64,000 bases of DNA from PALSA-350 sp963834445 (GTDB lineage: Bacteria; Acidobacteriota; Terriglobia; Terriglobales; Acidobacteriaceae): positions 1,240,001 through 1,304,000 of the forward strand of contig CAWIBU010000003.1 in NCBI GenBank assembly GCA_963834445.1, in the 5' to 3' direction. Shown here in pieces: positions 34,766 to 43,926 of this stretch. Each line of letters starts with the position of its first letter. Within the stretch, counting starts at the first letter, position 1. The notes beneath the pieces are model-generated. The model searched no databases and had not been told where the DNA came from. It saw nothing but the letters and a program-made list of their open reading frames with translations. Made by a program: the position numbers and the translations under genes.

Positions 34766-35566
34766 TTACTTTTTAATTTTGGCGGCGGCCTGGTCGGGAT
34801 TGAAGGTGTCTGGCGGCAGAGGAATGTTGTAGGCAGCACGGCTGAGGAAGCGCTGGTTGATCATGTCGCCATTGTGATAGCGGGTAATGGCGTAGGCTGT
34901 GGGAATGCCTTCGACCAGGTGGTAATCGTCATATTCTTCGGCGTCGGTGTTCTTGTCTTTGTAGAGCGGGTCGCGCCATTGCCAGGTGCGCTGTAAAGGC
35001 AGGTGGGTTTCGGCGTCGGTCTGGATAACGATGCTGTCGTTGTTGGCGTCGATGAGGGTGGTCTTCTCGGCGAGATGGCGCTCGACCAGGCTTTGGCCAC
35101 CGTAGATGAGGACGGTTTTGGGGTCGTTGAGCCAGACGCGCATGGCGACCTGGATGGAGTGGTCGCGCCGGCGGACAAGGTCCTGCACCTGATCTTTGGG
35201 GAGTTCGCGTTTGCCTTTATAAGTGATCTCCCAGGCTTGATCGCCATCGATCATTTCCACGACGTTGCGCTTCTTGCCCAGCTCGATGCGAGTCTGGTCG
35301 GGATATTTTTGAATCTCGTAGAACTCTGAGGTCATGCCGGTGGGCTTGCCCTGATAAAAGCCCGAGGTACGGCCCTGTTGCATAGTGTTGGTCAGGGTAA
35401 GCCACCTTGAACCGCCGAGGGCGGCGACCATGGCGTCCAGGGTGGCGCGCGCCTTTTTCTGGTTGGCCACGGCGTCTGCATCCTGGGAGCGGGCGGGGTG
35501 GAGCGGGGCGGCGACAAACAGGATGAGCAGCAGGCGGGCGAGTGGTCTATACGGCTTGGCTTTCAT
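34766..35566 (-). CDS. Exported LolA-like (outer-membrane lipoprotein-sorting fold) protein
   Basis: A 266-residue secreted protein. The signal peptide is about 1-28 (LARLLLILFVAAPLHPARS). The mature part begins with a helix (ANQKKARATLDAMVAALGG) and continues with antiparallel strands resembling a LolA/LolB half-barrel: TMQQGRTSGFYQGKP, KRNVVEMIDGDQAWEITYKG and a closing RYHNGDMINQRFLS. This pattern is common in acidobacterial proteins annotated as outer-membrane lipoprotein-sorting proteins, though genuine LolA activity is not implied. It stands on its own 32 bases upstream of fabZ on the same strand, so it may lead that operon. Confidence 0.7.
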   Translation of the reverse strand: MKAKPYRPLARLLLILFVAAPLHPARSQDADAVANQKKARATLDAMVAALGGSRWLTLTNTMQQGRTSGFYQGKPTGMTSEFYEIQKYPDQTRIELGKKRNVVEMIDGDQAWEITYKGKRELPKDQVQDLVRRRDHSIQVAMRVWLNDPKTVLIYGGQSLVERHLAEKTTLIDANNDSIVIQTDAETHLPLQRTWQWRDPLYKDKNTDAEEYDDYHLVEGIPTAYAITRYHNGDMINQRFLSRAAYNIPLPPDTFNPDQAAAKIKK

Positions 35567-35617
35567 GCGGCGGGTTTCTCCTGCTGGGTTAATTGTACGT
35601 AGCCGACAATCGTCTTC

Positions 35618-35665
35618 CCACCCTTTTGCAAGAGCGCAAAGGATGGGGCACCCGGAGTTTTTGTT
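35618..35665. repeat. Short dispersed repeat, second copy
   Basis: CCCACCCTTTTGCAAGAGCG, AAAGGATGGGGCACCCGGAG and TTTTTGTTC match the segment at 26706-26748. CCCACCCTTT and AAAGGATGGGG can pair as a hairpin. It lies between the YjbR and LolA-like genes. Confidence 0.6.
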
Positions 35666-35689
35666 CAGACAGAAACCTGGGCCATTCTG

Positions 35690-36115
35690 TTAGACGCGGG
35701 CTTTGCGTTCTTTTTTTCGTTGCTGCAATTGCTTCTTTTGCGCTGCAGGCGGCAGGGCCAGTACCTCTCTGGTTTTTTTGGGCAGCCGGGCAAAGATCAG
35801 GCCGTGGGCCAGGGTGAGATGGGCTTCGAGTTCGCTGGCGCGGAAAGCGCCCCAATGGCGGATCGCCACCCAATAGGCGCGGGCCAGGTAGGGTGCGGGG
35901 ATCACGCCTTCCGTTTCCAGCAGCTCGGCATAGTGCTCGGGCCCGGCGTGAAAGGAGAGCATGGCCTTCTGGTCATCGTCGAGGTTGAGTAGAGCAAACA
36001 TCTTGCCGCCAATAGCCTTGTCGCCGACCCAAAAGACCAGGTTGGCGCCCCATTGCATGGTCTCGACGACATGAGGCAACTTCAACAAATGTTCACGTAC
36101 ACGTTCTGCATCCAT
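35690..36115 (-). CDS. MmcQ/YjbR-family protein
   Basis: A 141-residue single-domain protein of the YjbR (CyaY-like fold) family. LPHVVETMQWGANLVFWVGD, GGKMFALLNLDDD, AMLSFHAGPEHYAELLE, VIPAPYLARAYWVAI and the helix around ELEAHLTLAHGLIFARLPK are the family pattern. The last 20 residues are Lys/Gln/Arg-rich (KKQLQQRKKERK). Relatives are described as DNA-binding, but the role is poorly known. It lies 9 bases downstream of the aminotransferase gene, probably in one transcript. Confidence 0.85.
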   Translation of the reverse strand: MDAERVREHLLKLPHVVETMQWGANLVFWVGDKAIGGKMFALLNLDDDQKAMLSFHAGPEHYAELLETEGVIPAPYLARAYWVAIRHWGAFRASELEAHLTLAHGLIFARLPKKTREVLALPPAAQKKQLQQRKKERKARV

Positions 36116-36124
36116 CGCTCGCCC

Positions 36125-37306
36125 TCAAGGATTCGGCACGGCCCGCAGGGCCGCGCAAAGGCGGTCCATCTCGGCTTCGGTGTTGTAGTAGTGCACGGAG
36201 GCGCGGACCAGTTCTTCGAGATGGCGCTGCTCCATGTCGATGCGGGTGGAGGAACGCTCGATGGTTCGTACGGCAATGCCGTGGGACTGTAGCCAGTGCA
36301 TGACCGCCGCGGCCGGATGCGGCTCATAGGTGAAGGTCACAATGCCGCCGCGGACACGGCCCTGATCCTGCACGATTATGCCTTCGACCTCTGCCAGCTT
36401 CTCGCGCAAGAGCGCGGCCAGACTCTGCACCCGGCTTTCAATCTTTTCGAGGCCCAGGGCCATGGCGTATTCGATGGCTACCCCCAGACCCAGGCGGGTG
36501 GCCGCCGAGGACTCCCAGGACTCGAATTTCCTGGCGTCGCGGCGCGTTTCAAATGAGCCCTGGGTGACCCAGGTGGCGGCACGCAGGTCGAGCTGGGGCG
36601 GCTCCATTTGTGTTAGCATCTCGCGGCGGACATAGAGAAAGCCTGTACCGCGGGGGCCACGCAGGTATTTGCGTCCAGTCGCAGAGAGCATATCGCAGCC
36701 CAGAACATTGACGTCGAGATCGATCTGCCCGGTGGACTGGCAGGCATCGAGAAGAAAGGGAATGTCTGCCTGACGAGCCAGTGCGCCCACGCGCGCCGCC
36801 GGCTGCACCAGCCCGCCATTGGTGGGCACGTGGGTGAGGGCGATCAACTTGACGCGGTCGTCGAGCAGCTTCTCGAGGGCGTGGAGGTCTACCTCTCCGG
36901 ACGGATCACTCTGGACCACGCAGATCTCGGCCCCGGTACGCCGCGCGACCTGCAGGAAGGCGATGTAGTTGCTGGCGTACTCGTTGGCCGCGGTCACGAT
37001 GCGGTCGCCGGGGGCGAAGCGCAGCGAGTAGAAGGCCATATCCCAGGCGCGAGTGGCATTCTCGAGCAGGGCAATCTCCTGCGGAGCGCATTGGAGCAGG
37101 CGGGCCACGGTGCCATACAGGGCTTCGAGCTCATCCGCGACGCGGTCGGCTGCTTCGTAGCCGCCTATCCGCTCCTCAAGCTGGAGGTGCTCGATGACGC
37201 GGGCTACGACTGGCCGGGGTTGCAGGCTGGCGCCGGCATTGTTGAAGAAGACTGAGTGCGCGCAGCCGACCGTGTCGGCGCGCAGTTGCTCGAGGTCCCA
37301 AGGCAT
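36125..37306 (-). CDS. Class V PLP-dependent aminotransferase (cysteine desulfurase-like)
   Basis: A PLP fold-type I enzyme of 393 residues. SVFFNNAGASLQP opens the domain, ENATRAWDMAFYSL and ANEYASNYIAF surround the phosphate site, LLDACQSTGQIDLDV carries the PLP-ring Asp, and ATGRKYLRGPRGTGF contains the Schiff-base Lys (Lys213). The active-site Cys loop of true cysteine desulfurases is not apparent, so it may act on another substrate, like isopenicillin-N-epimerase-like members. The open frame extends to an ATG at 37363 that overlaps the tyrS start codon on the other strand; the Met at 37306 is the better start. It is divergent from tyrS and probably co-transcribed with the YjbR gene. Confidence 0.88.
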   Translation of the reverse strand: MPWDLEQLRADTVGCAHSVFFNNAGASLQPRPVVARVIEHLQLEERIGGYEAADRVADELEALYGTVARLLQCAPQEIALLENATRAWDMAFYSLRFAPGDRIVTAANEYASNYIAFLQVARRTGAEICVVQSDPSGEVDLHALEKLLDDRVKLIALTHVPTNGGLVQPAARVGALARQADIPFLLDACQSTGQIDLDVNVLGCDMLSATGRKYLRGPRGTGFLYVRREMLTQMEPPQLDLRAATWVTQGSFETRRDARKFESWESSAATRLGLGVAIEYAMALGLEKIESRVQSLAALLREKLAEVEGIIVQDQGRVRGGIVTFTYEPHPAAAVMHWLQSHGIAVRTIERSSTRIDMEQRHLEELVRASVHYYNTEAEMDRLCAALRAVPNP

Positions 37307-37361
37307 GGCTGTCTCCCCCTCATCATTTTGCACGAGACGCCAACCTTTATACTGCTGAGAC

Positions 37362-38633
37362 ATGGTTAACCAATTTCCGCCGGTCGATGAACAGCTTGCC
37401 TACCTGCAGAAGGGTGCGGCGGAGATCATCCGGCTCTCCGACCTGCGGGAGCGATTGGAGTCCTCTCTAAAAACAGGCCAGCCGCTGCGCGTGAAGGCTG
37501 GTTTTGACCCGACTGCACCCGATTTACACCTGGGGCACACGGTGCTGATGCGGAAGTTGAAGCATTTCCAGGATCTGGGGCACCAAGTCATTTTTATGAT
37601 CGGCGACTTCACCTCATTGATCGGTGACCCTACTGGGCGCTCAAAGACGCGCAAGCCGCTGACCAGCGAAGAGATCACGGAAAATGCGAAGACCTATACG
37701 GAACAGGTTTTCAAAATCCTCGACCGGGAAAAGACCGAGGTCCGCTTCAACTCGGAATGGCTTTCGACCCTCGGTTTCGAAGGGATTATTCGTCTGGCCG
37801 CGAAATTCACTGTTTCGCAGATGCTGGAGCGCGAGGAATTCAATCGCCGGTTCGATAACGAACAGCCAATCTCGTTGCACGAGATGCTTTACCCGCTGGC
37901 GCAGGGGTACGACTCTGTCGCCTTGCGGGCGGATGTGGAACTGGGCGGGACGGACCAGAGATTCAATCTGCTGATCGGGCGGGAATTGCAACGGCACTAT
38001 GAGCAGCCGTCGCAGATTGTGCTGATGACCCCGATTATTGAGGGGTTGGATGGGGTGCAGAAGATGTCAAAGTCGCTGGGGAACGCGATTGGCATCCATG
38101 AACCGGCCTCTGAGATGTACGGCAAGCTGATGTCTATTTCCGATGAGCTGATGTGGAAGTACTGGGTTTATCTGACCGACCTGCGGCAAAGCGAGATTGA
38201 GAAGATGCAGGTGGAGGTCGCCAGCGGTGTGCTGCACCCGATGGAGGTGAAGAAGTCGCTGGCACGGACCATTGTTGCCGGCTTCCATACGGCGGATGCG
38301 GCGCGCAAGGCGGATGAGGATTGGGCCATGCAGTTCCAGCAGCGGAACGTGGAGGCTACGGCGGAAGAGGTGACGGTGGACCTGCGACAGGTGGCGGTGG
38401 CCGCATCGCTGGAGCCGGACGGGGACGATGCCAGCGGTGCGGTTGACATTCACGTGGCCAAGTTGCTGGTTGCGCTGGGCCTGAAGAGTTCGCGCACAGA
38501 AGCGGAAAGGCAGGTAACGGCTGGGGTCAACATCGACGGGGTTACGTCTTCACATAAAGTGATCCATGTGGCGAAGCGGCCAGCGCGGATCGCGGTGCGG
38601 GTTGGTAAGCGGGCGAAGATTGCGGTGATTTGA
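37362..38633 (+). CDS. tyrS: Tyrosyl-tRNA synthetase
   Basis: Class I aminoacyl-tRNA synthetase of 423 residues. FDPTAPDLHLGHTVLM contains the HIGH-like motif (HLGH). GDFTSLIGDPTGRSKTRKP follows, and GLDGVQKMSKSLGNAI holds KMSKS. LGGTDQRFNLL is the tyrosine/ATP site. The C-terminal S4-like RNA-binding domain is at about 355-423 (KLLVALGLKSSRTEAERQV). The form resembles the TyrZ group. The stop TGA overlaps the possible TTG start of the next gene (TTGA), although that gene has a different function. Confidence 0.96.
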   Translation: MVNQFPPVDEQLAYLQKGAAEIIRLSDLRERLESSLKTGQPLRVKAGFDPTAPDLHLGHTVLMRKLKHFQDLGHQVIFMIGDFTSLIGDPTGRSKTRKPLTSEEITENAKTYTEQVFKILDREKTEVRFNSEWLSTLGFEGIIRLAAKFTVSQMLEREEFNRRFDNEQPISLHEMLYPLAQGYDSVALRADVELGGTDQRFNLLIGRELQRHYEQPSQIVLMTPIIEGLDGVQKMSKSLGNAIGIHEPASEMYGKLMSISDELMWKYWVYLTDLRQSEIEKMQVEVASGVLHPMEVKKSLARTIVAGFHTADAARKADEDWAMQFQQRNVEATAEEVTVDLRQVAVAASLEPDGDDASGAVDIHVAKLLVALGLKSSRTEAERQVTAGVNIDGVTSSHKVIHVAKRPARIAVRVGKRAKIAVI

Positions 38634-40381
38634 GAGCCTTTCCCAAGAGGATGCGCGAAGTCGAACCAGTTGTAAAAAACGGTAGCCGCACACGCACCAA
38701 CGACCTTTCCATTGATCAAGCGGAAAGATCAGTTGCGTTGCCGGCACAACTGGTGGTCGTTTTCCTGGTGACCTTCTGTCTCTTGTTTGGTGGAATGTCG
38801 CTGCGCCCAGGTTTGTACGATGAAGGAATTGTACTAACGGGGGCGATGCGGGTTGCCGCGGGACAAATTCCTCACCGCGACTTTTACTTTATCTATGGCC
38901 CTGCAGAGATTTACCTCCTTGCGGGTCTTTTCAAACTTTTTGGCAGCTCTCTTCTGGTCGAGCGGCTTTTCGACTTGTCCATCAAAGCGATGGTTGTGAC
39001 GTCTGTCTATTCCACCCTTTCGCTCTACTGCCGCAGATCACTCGTGGTTTTTATTTCCATTCTTGCCGGGATGTGGATCTTCAGCCTGAATGAATTTGGC
39101 CTGGCAATCACCCCGGTATCGCTGCTCAACATAGTTAGCTCGGCCGTGCTGCTTCCAGTCTTTGCCGGGCGCGTATCGACCAGGCGGATGCTGACCGCAG
39201 GTGCTATTTCAGGGGCGACCTTACTATTCAGATACGACACAGGCACGGCGCTTCTGGGGGTTCACGCGTGCGCTATTTTAATAGCCATCTGCCTCCGCTA
39301 TAAAGGCGCCGCAACCAGGCTGCGCAACTTCGCGTCTGCTTTCTGGCCCTACCTGGCTGGCTTTGGCCTGGTGACGGTGCCCCCGGCGCTCTACTACTTA
39401 TCGGTTGCACCGATTTTTCCCTTGTTCCACGATGTTGTTCTTTTTCCCAGCAAGTACTACCACAGCGGCCGCAACCTTCCATTCCCGCGGGTGTATCTGA
39501 TCGGATTGGAAAACCTGGAGCTTTACCTTCCGGTCGTGGTTATGAGCGTCTCGCTCTGCATTCTGGCGTTTCCCAATTTCTCCGCAAGGCGAAATGGCCC
39601 GTCGACTACTCAAGACAACCCGCCGGAACGACAGTGGCGCGGCTTTTTGGTCACGTTTGGACTTATTCTTGCGGCCATGTACCTCAAGGGTCTGGTACGG
39701 GTCGGCCTGGTCCAGATGTACCTTGCCATTATTCCGTCGCTACTTGTGATTGCTGTGCTCTATGAACACCGGTCGGCTTTTTCTCGGCCTTTGGGAATTT
39801 GTATCAGCTGTTTCTTGTGGATCTCTCTGGTATCTGCCACGTGGGCGAGCCTGCACGAAATAAAACTTCAATACAAAGAACATTCTTCGCTCGCACAACG
39901 GATTTTATCGGTAACTCGAAACCGCTCACCGGAGATACAAACAACGTGGTGCAAGGGCAAAAATCCGCTCACCAAGGGCTTGTGTTTCCTGCCGGAAGAC
40001 GACCGGATTCGTGCGATCGAATTCGTCGGCAGCCACACGCGACCAGGTCAATCACTTTATTCGGGGCAGGGGCACCATGACAGGATCTTTGCGAATGACA
40101 ACCTTATCTATTTTGCGACCCAGCGTATGCCGGCGACGCATTGGTCCCATTTCGATCCTGACTTACAGAACCGTTACGATATTCAGACTCAAATGGTGCA
40201 TGAACTGAAAGCGAATGCGCCGCCTTATATTGTGCTCGATTCGGAGTTTGACTCATTGCGCGAACCGAACGACAGCGCAAACAGCAGTGGCGCCTTGTTA
40301 CTGGACAACTACATCCACGATAGGTATGAACTTATCGAAACGTTCGGGATAATGTCCATCTGGAAGGAACGTAGCCCATAA
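38630..40381 (+). CDS. GT-C-like multi-pass membrane glycosyltransferase candidate
   Basis: A 583-residue protein with ten or more hydrophobic segments between about 40 and 400 and a soluble C-terminal part (about 420-583). After the first helix comes GLYDEGIVLTGAMRVAAGQ, then PHRDFYFIYGPAEIY, the acidic-loop pattern of PMT/ArnT-type (GT39-like) lipid-linked sugar transferases. PFPRVYLIG and a soluble domain with SHTRPGQSLYSGQGHHD follow. It would transfer a sugar from a polyprenyl carrier on the periplasmic face; donor and acceptor are unknown. The start may be TTG 38630, overlapping the tyrS stop, or ATG 38651. It opens the first polysaccharide block. Confidence 0.65.
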   Translation: MRAFPKRMREVEPVVKNGSRTRTNDLSIDQAERSVALPAQLVVVFLVTFCLLFGGMSLRPGLYDEGIVLTGAMRVAAGQIPHRDFYFIYGPAEIYLLAGLFKLFGSSLLVERLFDLSIKAMVVTSVYSTLSLYCRRSLVVFISILAGMWIFSLNEFGLAITPVSLLNIVSSAVLLPVFAGRVSTRRMLTAGAISGATLLFRYDTGTALLGVHACAILIAICLRYKGAATRLRNFASAFWPYLAGFGLVTVPPALYYLSVAPIFPLFHDVVLFPSKYYHSGRNLPFPRVYLIGLENLELYLPVVVMSVSLCILAFPNFSARRNGPSTTQDNPPERQWRGFLVTFGLILAAMYLKGLVRVGLVQMYLAIIPSLLVIAVLYEHRSAFSRPLGICISCFLWISLVSATWASLHEIKLQYKEHSSLAQRILSVTRNRSPEIQTTWCKGKNPLTKGLCFLPEDDRIRAIEFVGSHTRPGQSLYSGQGHHDRIFANDNLIYFATQRMPATHWSHFDPDLQNRYDIQTQMVHELKANAPPYIVLDSEFDSLREPNDSANSSGALLLDNYIHDRYELIETFGIMSIWKERSP

Positions 40382-40397
40382 GCGGCGGGGTTGGATC

Positions 40398-40778
40398 TCA
40401 GGGCAGGACATAGCCCAGAAGTTGCTGGGCCGTTTGGCCGTCGCATTTTGGATCGGTACTGACAAAATGATCATGGCCAGTGCTGCAGCGATAGAGTGCG
40501 ACCAGGCTGAGACCCGTGACCGGTTGAGAATAGGCGAAACCTTCAACGCCCAGGATGCGAGCACCTTCGCAGGCGTCATCGAGTGAGACGAAATAATCCA
40601 TCGCGCCGCTCTTGCAGCCATAGAAGGGAGTAGTCGCGCCCTGTTGTGGGCTTTCGTAAAGATGACCCAACGTTGACTGTAGAGAAAATCCGCCGTTGGG
40701 ATCGACCCATCCGGTTGTGACCTCGTGCGTGGTTTGATTGAAGAATTGATTGAGAGCCGTTATCGGATGGCCAGGCGT
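40398..40778 (-). pseudogene. Out-of-frame C-terminal domain of the upstream lipoprotein gene
   Basis: About 120 codons open in a frame different from the gene ending at 40760: HPITALNQFFNQTTHEVTTG, then GWVDPNGGFSLQSTLGHLYE, FYGCKSGAMDYFVSLD, EGARILGVEGFAYSQP, LVALYRCSTGHDHFVSTD and the end AQQLLGYVLP. This repeated Y/F...DHF pattern is a small domain found at the C-terminus of acidobacterial secreted proteins. There is no start or ribosome-binding site. It joins the frame of 40760-41917 if one base is lost or gained near 40765-40778, so it is best seen as the severed end of that gene. Confidence 0.75.
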
Positions 40779-41917
40779 CCAGGTGAAGGAAGATAGATTC
40801 CAGAACTGGGGATCCGCTGAAGCACCGGCGTTAGCGGGAAGCGCATTCCACGGGGGGGAGGATCCGATATAGAAGTGAACATCTGTATTGCCGGGCCTGC
40901 GATTAAATTGCCGTATAGGTCGCGCACGAACCCGGGGAGAAAATTTGATTCATAGCCATTCCTGCTGGTGTCGACCGTTGTGAGCAATTCCCAATTGGTA
41001 GCTCCAGTAAGGAGTGATGCATCGCGAATCCGAAATAACTCAATGCCGTAGGACCCCCGTTCCAGAACGCCCCCGGTCGTTGCAGGATCGCGAGGTGTCG
41101 TATTAAAGCCGGCATACCAGTAGCCGGTCGCGGGTTCATAAGCCATGTCACCCCAGCTTAGACTGTTGGGATCGAGACCATTGATGGACAGCGTCCCCTG
41201 AATGACGAAATGCACTCCATCACTGGAAATTGCCGCTACGTGGTGGACACCATAGCTATAGTCCTCATAAAAGATCCGAATCCCGGCACGCTGATCGCTG
41301 TTGTAGGCGACTGGCTGGCCCACACCGTAACCGTCTTGCGTTTCGGGCGAGAGGATGGGGTGAGGATATTTCTTCCAGGAAATACCATCGTGAGAAAAAG
41401 CAACGCCGATATAGTTGTTGCTGCCTGGAGAGGAACCGAGCCCCACATAGTACATGGCATAGGTGTAGCTCTCGCCGTTGCTGAGCGGATTGACGAAGGA
41501 GCCCTCCACTACTTTTGGGTTGCAGGTGTAAACAGAATCCCAAGCACCGGGAGTCTCGCCCAGAACCGCAAAGGGCCCTTGGTGGACATGAGTCGTGAGG
41601 TCAATCGACTCATACTGTATGGTGTCGGACCACTGCGCCGTATGGTTGGGATTGTAGGCCCCTCCACACCACCAGACCTGCTGTATATTCCCGGACTGTA
41701 TGACTGACGGAGAGTAATCATAGGTTTCGTCTCTGCCCGCAAGAGAGCCGGGAGGCAGATGAGCAAAGTGGGTGCCACACCCGGCGACGCTGAGTGCGAG
41801 GCCCGCGGCAAGCAGGGTTCGCGACCACTTGCGCTGATGAACAACTCCATCCAGCAAAGTCTTGAGCAAACTTTTCCGAGCTGCCGTGCGCTTCACCGAC
41901 AGTCGCCCCCTGCACAC
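40760..41917 (-). CDS. Beta-propeller (GH43-like) lipoprotein, frameshifted near its end
   Basis: A 385-residue protein with an unusually long basic N-terminus and a lipoprotein signal ending LALSVAGC (Cys47). The mature part is strand-rich with propeller-like repeats: VIQSGNIQQVWWCGGAYNP, YAMYYVGLGSSPGS, GVAFSHDGISWKKYPHP and AAISSDGVHFVIQGT resemble the five-bladed GH43/GH68-type families, but I cannot place catalytic acids. The frame stops at TAA 40760 right after IYLPSPG, while a further 120-residue domain continues in another frame (40398-40778). It lies among polysaccharide genes, so a sugar-binding or glycosidase role in the envelope is a reasonable inference. Confidence 0.65.
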   Translation of the reverse strand: MCRGRLSVKRTAARKSLLKTLLDGVVHQRKWSRTLLAAGLALSVAGCGTHFAHLPPGSLAGRDETYDYSPSVIQSGNIQQVWWCGGAYNPNHTAQWSDTIQYESIDLTTHVHQGPFAVLGETPGAWDSVYTCNPKVVEGSFVNPLSNGESYTYAMYYVGLGSSPGSNNYIGVAFSHDGISWKKYPHPILSPETQDGYGVGQPVAYNSDQRAGIRIFYEDYSYGVHHVAAISSDGVHFVIQGTLSINGLDPNSLSWGDMAYEPATGYWYAGFNTTPRDPATTGGVLERGSYGIELFRIRDASLLTGATNWELLTTVDTSRNGYESNFLPGFVRDLYGNLIAGPAIQMFTSISDPPPRGMRFPLTPVLQRIPSSGIYLPSPGRLAIR

Positions 41918-41951
41918 TGGTTTTCCGATGGTGAAATGATATACGCCTCGG

Positions 41952-42920
41952 CTACTTGGGCAGCAGCAGATCGGCCGCCATGCTCCTTACTCCAGACCCG
42001 CAAGCGAAGTAGCTCGGGTAGTCTTTGAATATGGCGCTCAATCGGCGAAGCCGACCCTGTGGCAGGGCACAGCGTAAACGGGCGAAATGCAGATGACCCT
42101 GGTAGCAAGCTAACAAAGCCTGCCCTTGTTGGCTCAAAGGCTGTTGAGATAATGAACTGCACATCGCTTGCAGCGAGCCTATGTGGCGGGAAAGCACGCT
42201 CCAGTGCTGCTTATGGCGTTCTCGAACACCAAGCCTGGGACCGAGACCTATCTCTTGCGCTGCGTGCTTGCGGTAGCCAATGAGGGGCGACTCGATCGGT
42301 TTCACATCCGCTACTGCGGCGACGATCGCCGCGATCCATTCATCATGCAGCCATCCGGACCCGATGGGTAGGAAATTCTGGCGAAGCCGGCTGCGGAACA
42401 TGACCGTGGCTCCAGTCACAAAGCGATTTTTGACCAGAACGGTGTAGTCTCCGGAAAGCAGGCGTTGTTTCCGTTTGCCGGCAAAGCCAAAGTTTGCCCA
42501 TAGCGTGATTCCGAGCGGCTGATCCTGATCGTCGATGACGTCTGCGTCGGAGAAGATCAGGCCCACTTCCGGATACTTTGCAAACTCTTGCTCGGAGAGT
42601 GCCAGACGGTGGGGATACCAAATGTCATCCTGATCGGAGAGCGCAATCAGGTCGCCGTTGCAGCGCTGGATGGTGCGTTCGAAATTGGCCGCAACGCCGA
42701 GGTTCCGCTCGTTCAGCTCGATTCTGACCGGGAATGATGAGGTTGCCGCAAAGCTGCGAAGGATCTCGAGGGTGTTGTCGCTGGAGCGGTCGTCGGAAAC
42801 AACGAGTTCGTCCGGCAGCCTGGTCTGCTGCTGTATGCTGGCCAGCTGGCGGGAAAGAAATCGCTGACCGTTATATGTGCACAGCGCGACAGAAATTCGA
42901 TTTTCCCGGGAACGTGACAT
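41952..42920 (-). CDS. GT2 family glycosyltransferase
   Basis: A cytoplasmic GT-A enzyme of 322 residues. ISVALCTYNGQRFLSRQLAS begins the nucleotide-binding fold, ELVVSDDRSSDNTLEIL holds the first Asp pair, and ALSDQDDIWYPHRL contains the metal-binding DXD-like motif. NERNLGVAANFERTI is also typical of rhamnosyl- and galactosyltransferases for O-antigen-like polymers. A C-terminal tail (about 240-322) has no membrane anchor. It is transcribed away from the FkbM gene at 43124 and towards the propeller lipoprotein, 34 bases upstream of it. The sugar specificity is unknown. Confidence 0.88.
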   Translation of the reverse strand: MSRSRENRISVALCTYNGQRFLSRQLASIQQQTRLPDELVVSDDRSSDNTLEILRSFAATSSFPVRIELNERNLGVAANFERTIQRCNGDLIALSDQDDIWYPHRLALSEQEFAKYPEVGLIFSDADVIDDQDQPLGITLWANFGFAGKRKQRLLSGDYTVLVKNRFVTGATVMFRSRLRQNFLPIGSGWLHDEWIAAIVAAVADVKPIESPLIGYRKHAAQEIGLGPRLGVRERHKQHWSVLSRHIGSLQAMCSSLSQQPLSQQGQALLACYQGHLHFARLRCALPQGRLRRLSAIFKDYPSYFACGSGVRSMAADLLLPK

Positions 42921-43123
42921 GCGTCCACCAGTTTACATTTCTTGCGCGCCTCACCCGGCCGCAAAAACCTCCATTAACGGGTGTTTCGGGCCGAATCCGC
43001 GCTCTCCGCCGCCGGCCCTTCTGCTGATAACCTGATGGAGATGGATTTCTTTCCTTATCTTTCGGCGCCGTCCGATACCCCCGGCGTTTTCATGCAAACG
43101 AGGCCCGAGACCTGTATGCTTCC

Positions 43124-43888
43124 ATGCTGAAGAACGCAGGAGCGACTACTTATCGGCTTTTCCGCGAAGGAGGAGTCAAAAAGGTCTACAGCTACGTGCG
43201 CTATCGATGGCAAATCCTCACGAAGGCCCACAAGAGCCATGTCCGTCTCGACGGATCCAGATTCAGCCTCAAGGGAATCACTGACAAGTCGACGATTATT
43301 GAACTGGTTACGCACAACTATGAAGCGCCTGAGCGGCATGCGATCGCGCGCTATTTGCGACGGGGCTTACCCGTGGTTGAATTGGGCGGTTCTATGGGAG
43401 TGGTGGCGTGCGTGACCAACAAGCTGCTGCAGAACCGGAAGGCGCACCTGGTGGTTGAGGCTAATCCCCTGGCGATTCCGCATCTGGAGTTGAATAGGGC
43501 GCTGAACTGCTGCGAGTTTGAAATAGTGAATCGGGCCATCGCCTACGGCTCCAAGACGGTAACTTTCCGTCCGTCCTCCAGCCTTTGTGGAAATTCGATA
43601 ACGGCGGACGGGGATCTGGCGCCGGTGACGGTCGAAACCGCGCAACTGGGTGAACTGGTGCGCGATCGTGGATTCAGCCGCTTTAATCTGGTCTGTGATA
43701 TCGAGGGGTTGGAATACGATCTGGTGTGTCAGGAGTTGGAGGTTCTGAAGAACGCTGACACCATCATCATGGAGACGCATGCGCGTTTTATCGGGGAGCA
43801 GAAGTACAGCCTGATGATGAGCAAGCTGGCGCAACTCGGCTTCAAGACCCTTGAGGAGACTGGCTTCGTGATCGTTCTGCGGCGATAG
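43124..43888 (+). CDS. FkbM-family SAM-dependent methyltransferase
   Basis: A 254-residue Rossmann-fold methyltransferase. VVELGGSMGVVACVTNKLL is the SAM loop, AHLVVEANPLAIPHLELNRA the acidic end of strand 2, EFEIVNRAIAYGSKTVTF the next strand, and FNLVCDIEGLEYDLV carries the FkbM Asp-x-Glu-Gly signature. In polysaccharide clusters this family usually O-methylates sugars. It starts the plus-strand set that continues with the flippase (38 bases later). A second FkbM enzyme at 60060 is only distantly similar. Confidence 0.87.
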   Translation: MLKNAGATTYRLFREGGVKKVYSYVRYRWQILTKAHKSHVRLDGSRFSLKGITDKSTIIELVTHNYEAPERHAIARYLRRGLPVVELGGSMGVVACVTNKLLQNRKAHLVVEANPLAIPHLELNRALNCCEFEIVNRAIAYGSKTVTFRPSSSLCGNSITADGDLAPVTVETAQLGELVRDRGFSRFNLVCDIEGLEYDLVCQELEVLKNADTIIMETHARFIGEQKYSLMMSKLAQLGFKTLEETGFVIVLRR

Positions 43889-43926
43889 TTTTCCGGTCAG
43901 AGCATATCGCCTGGCGAGAGAGGCCA

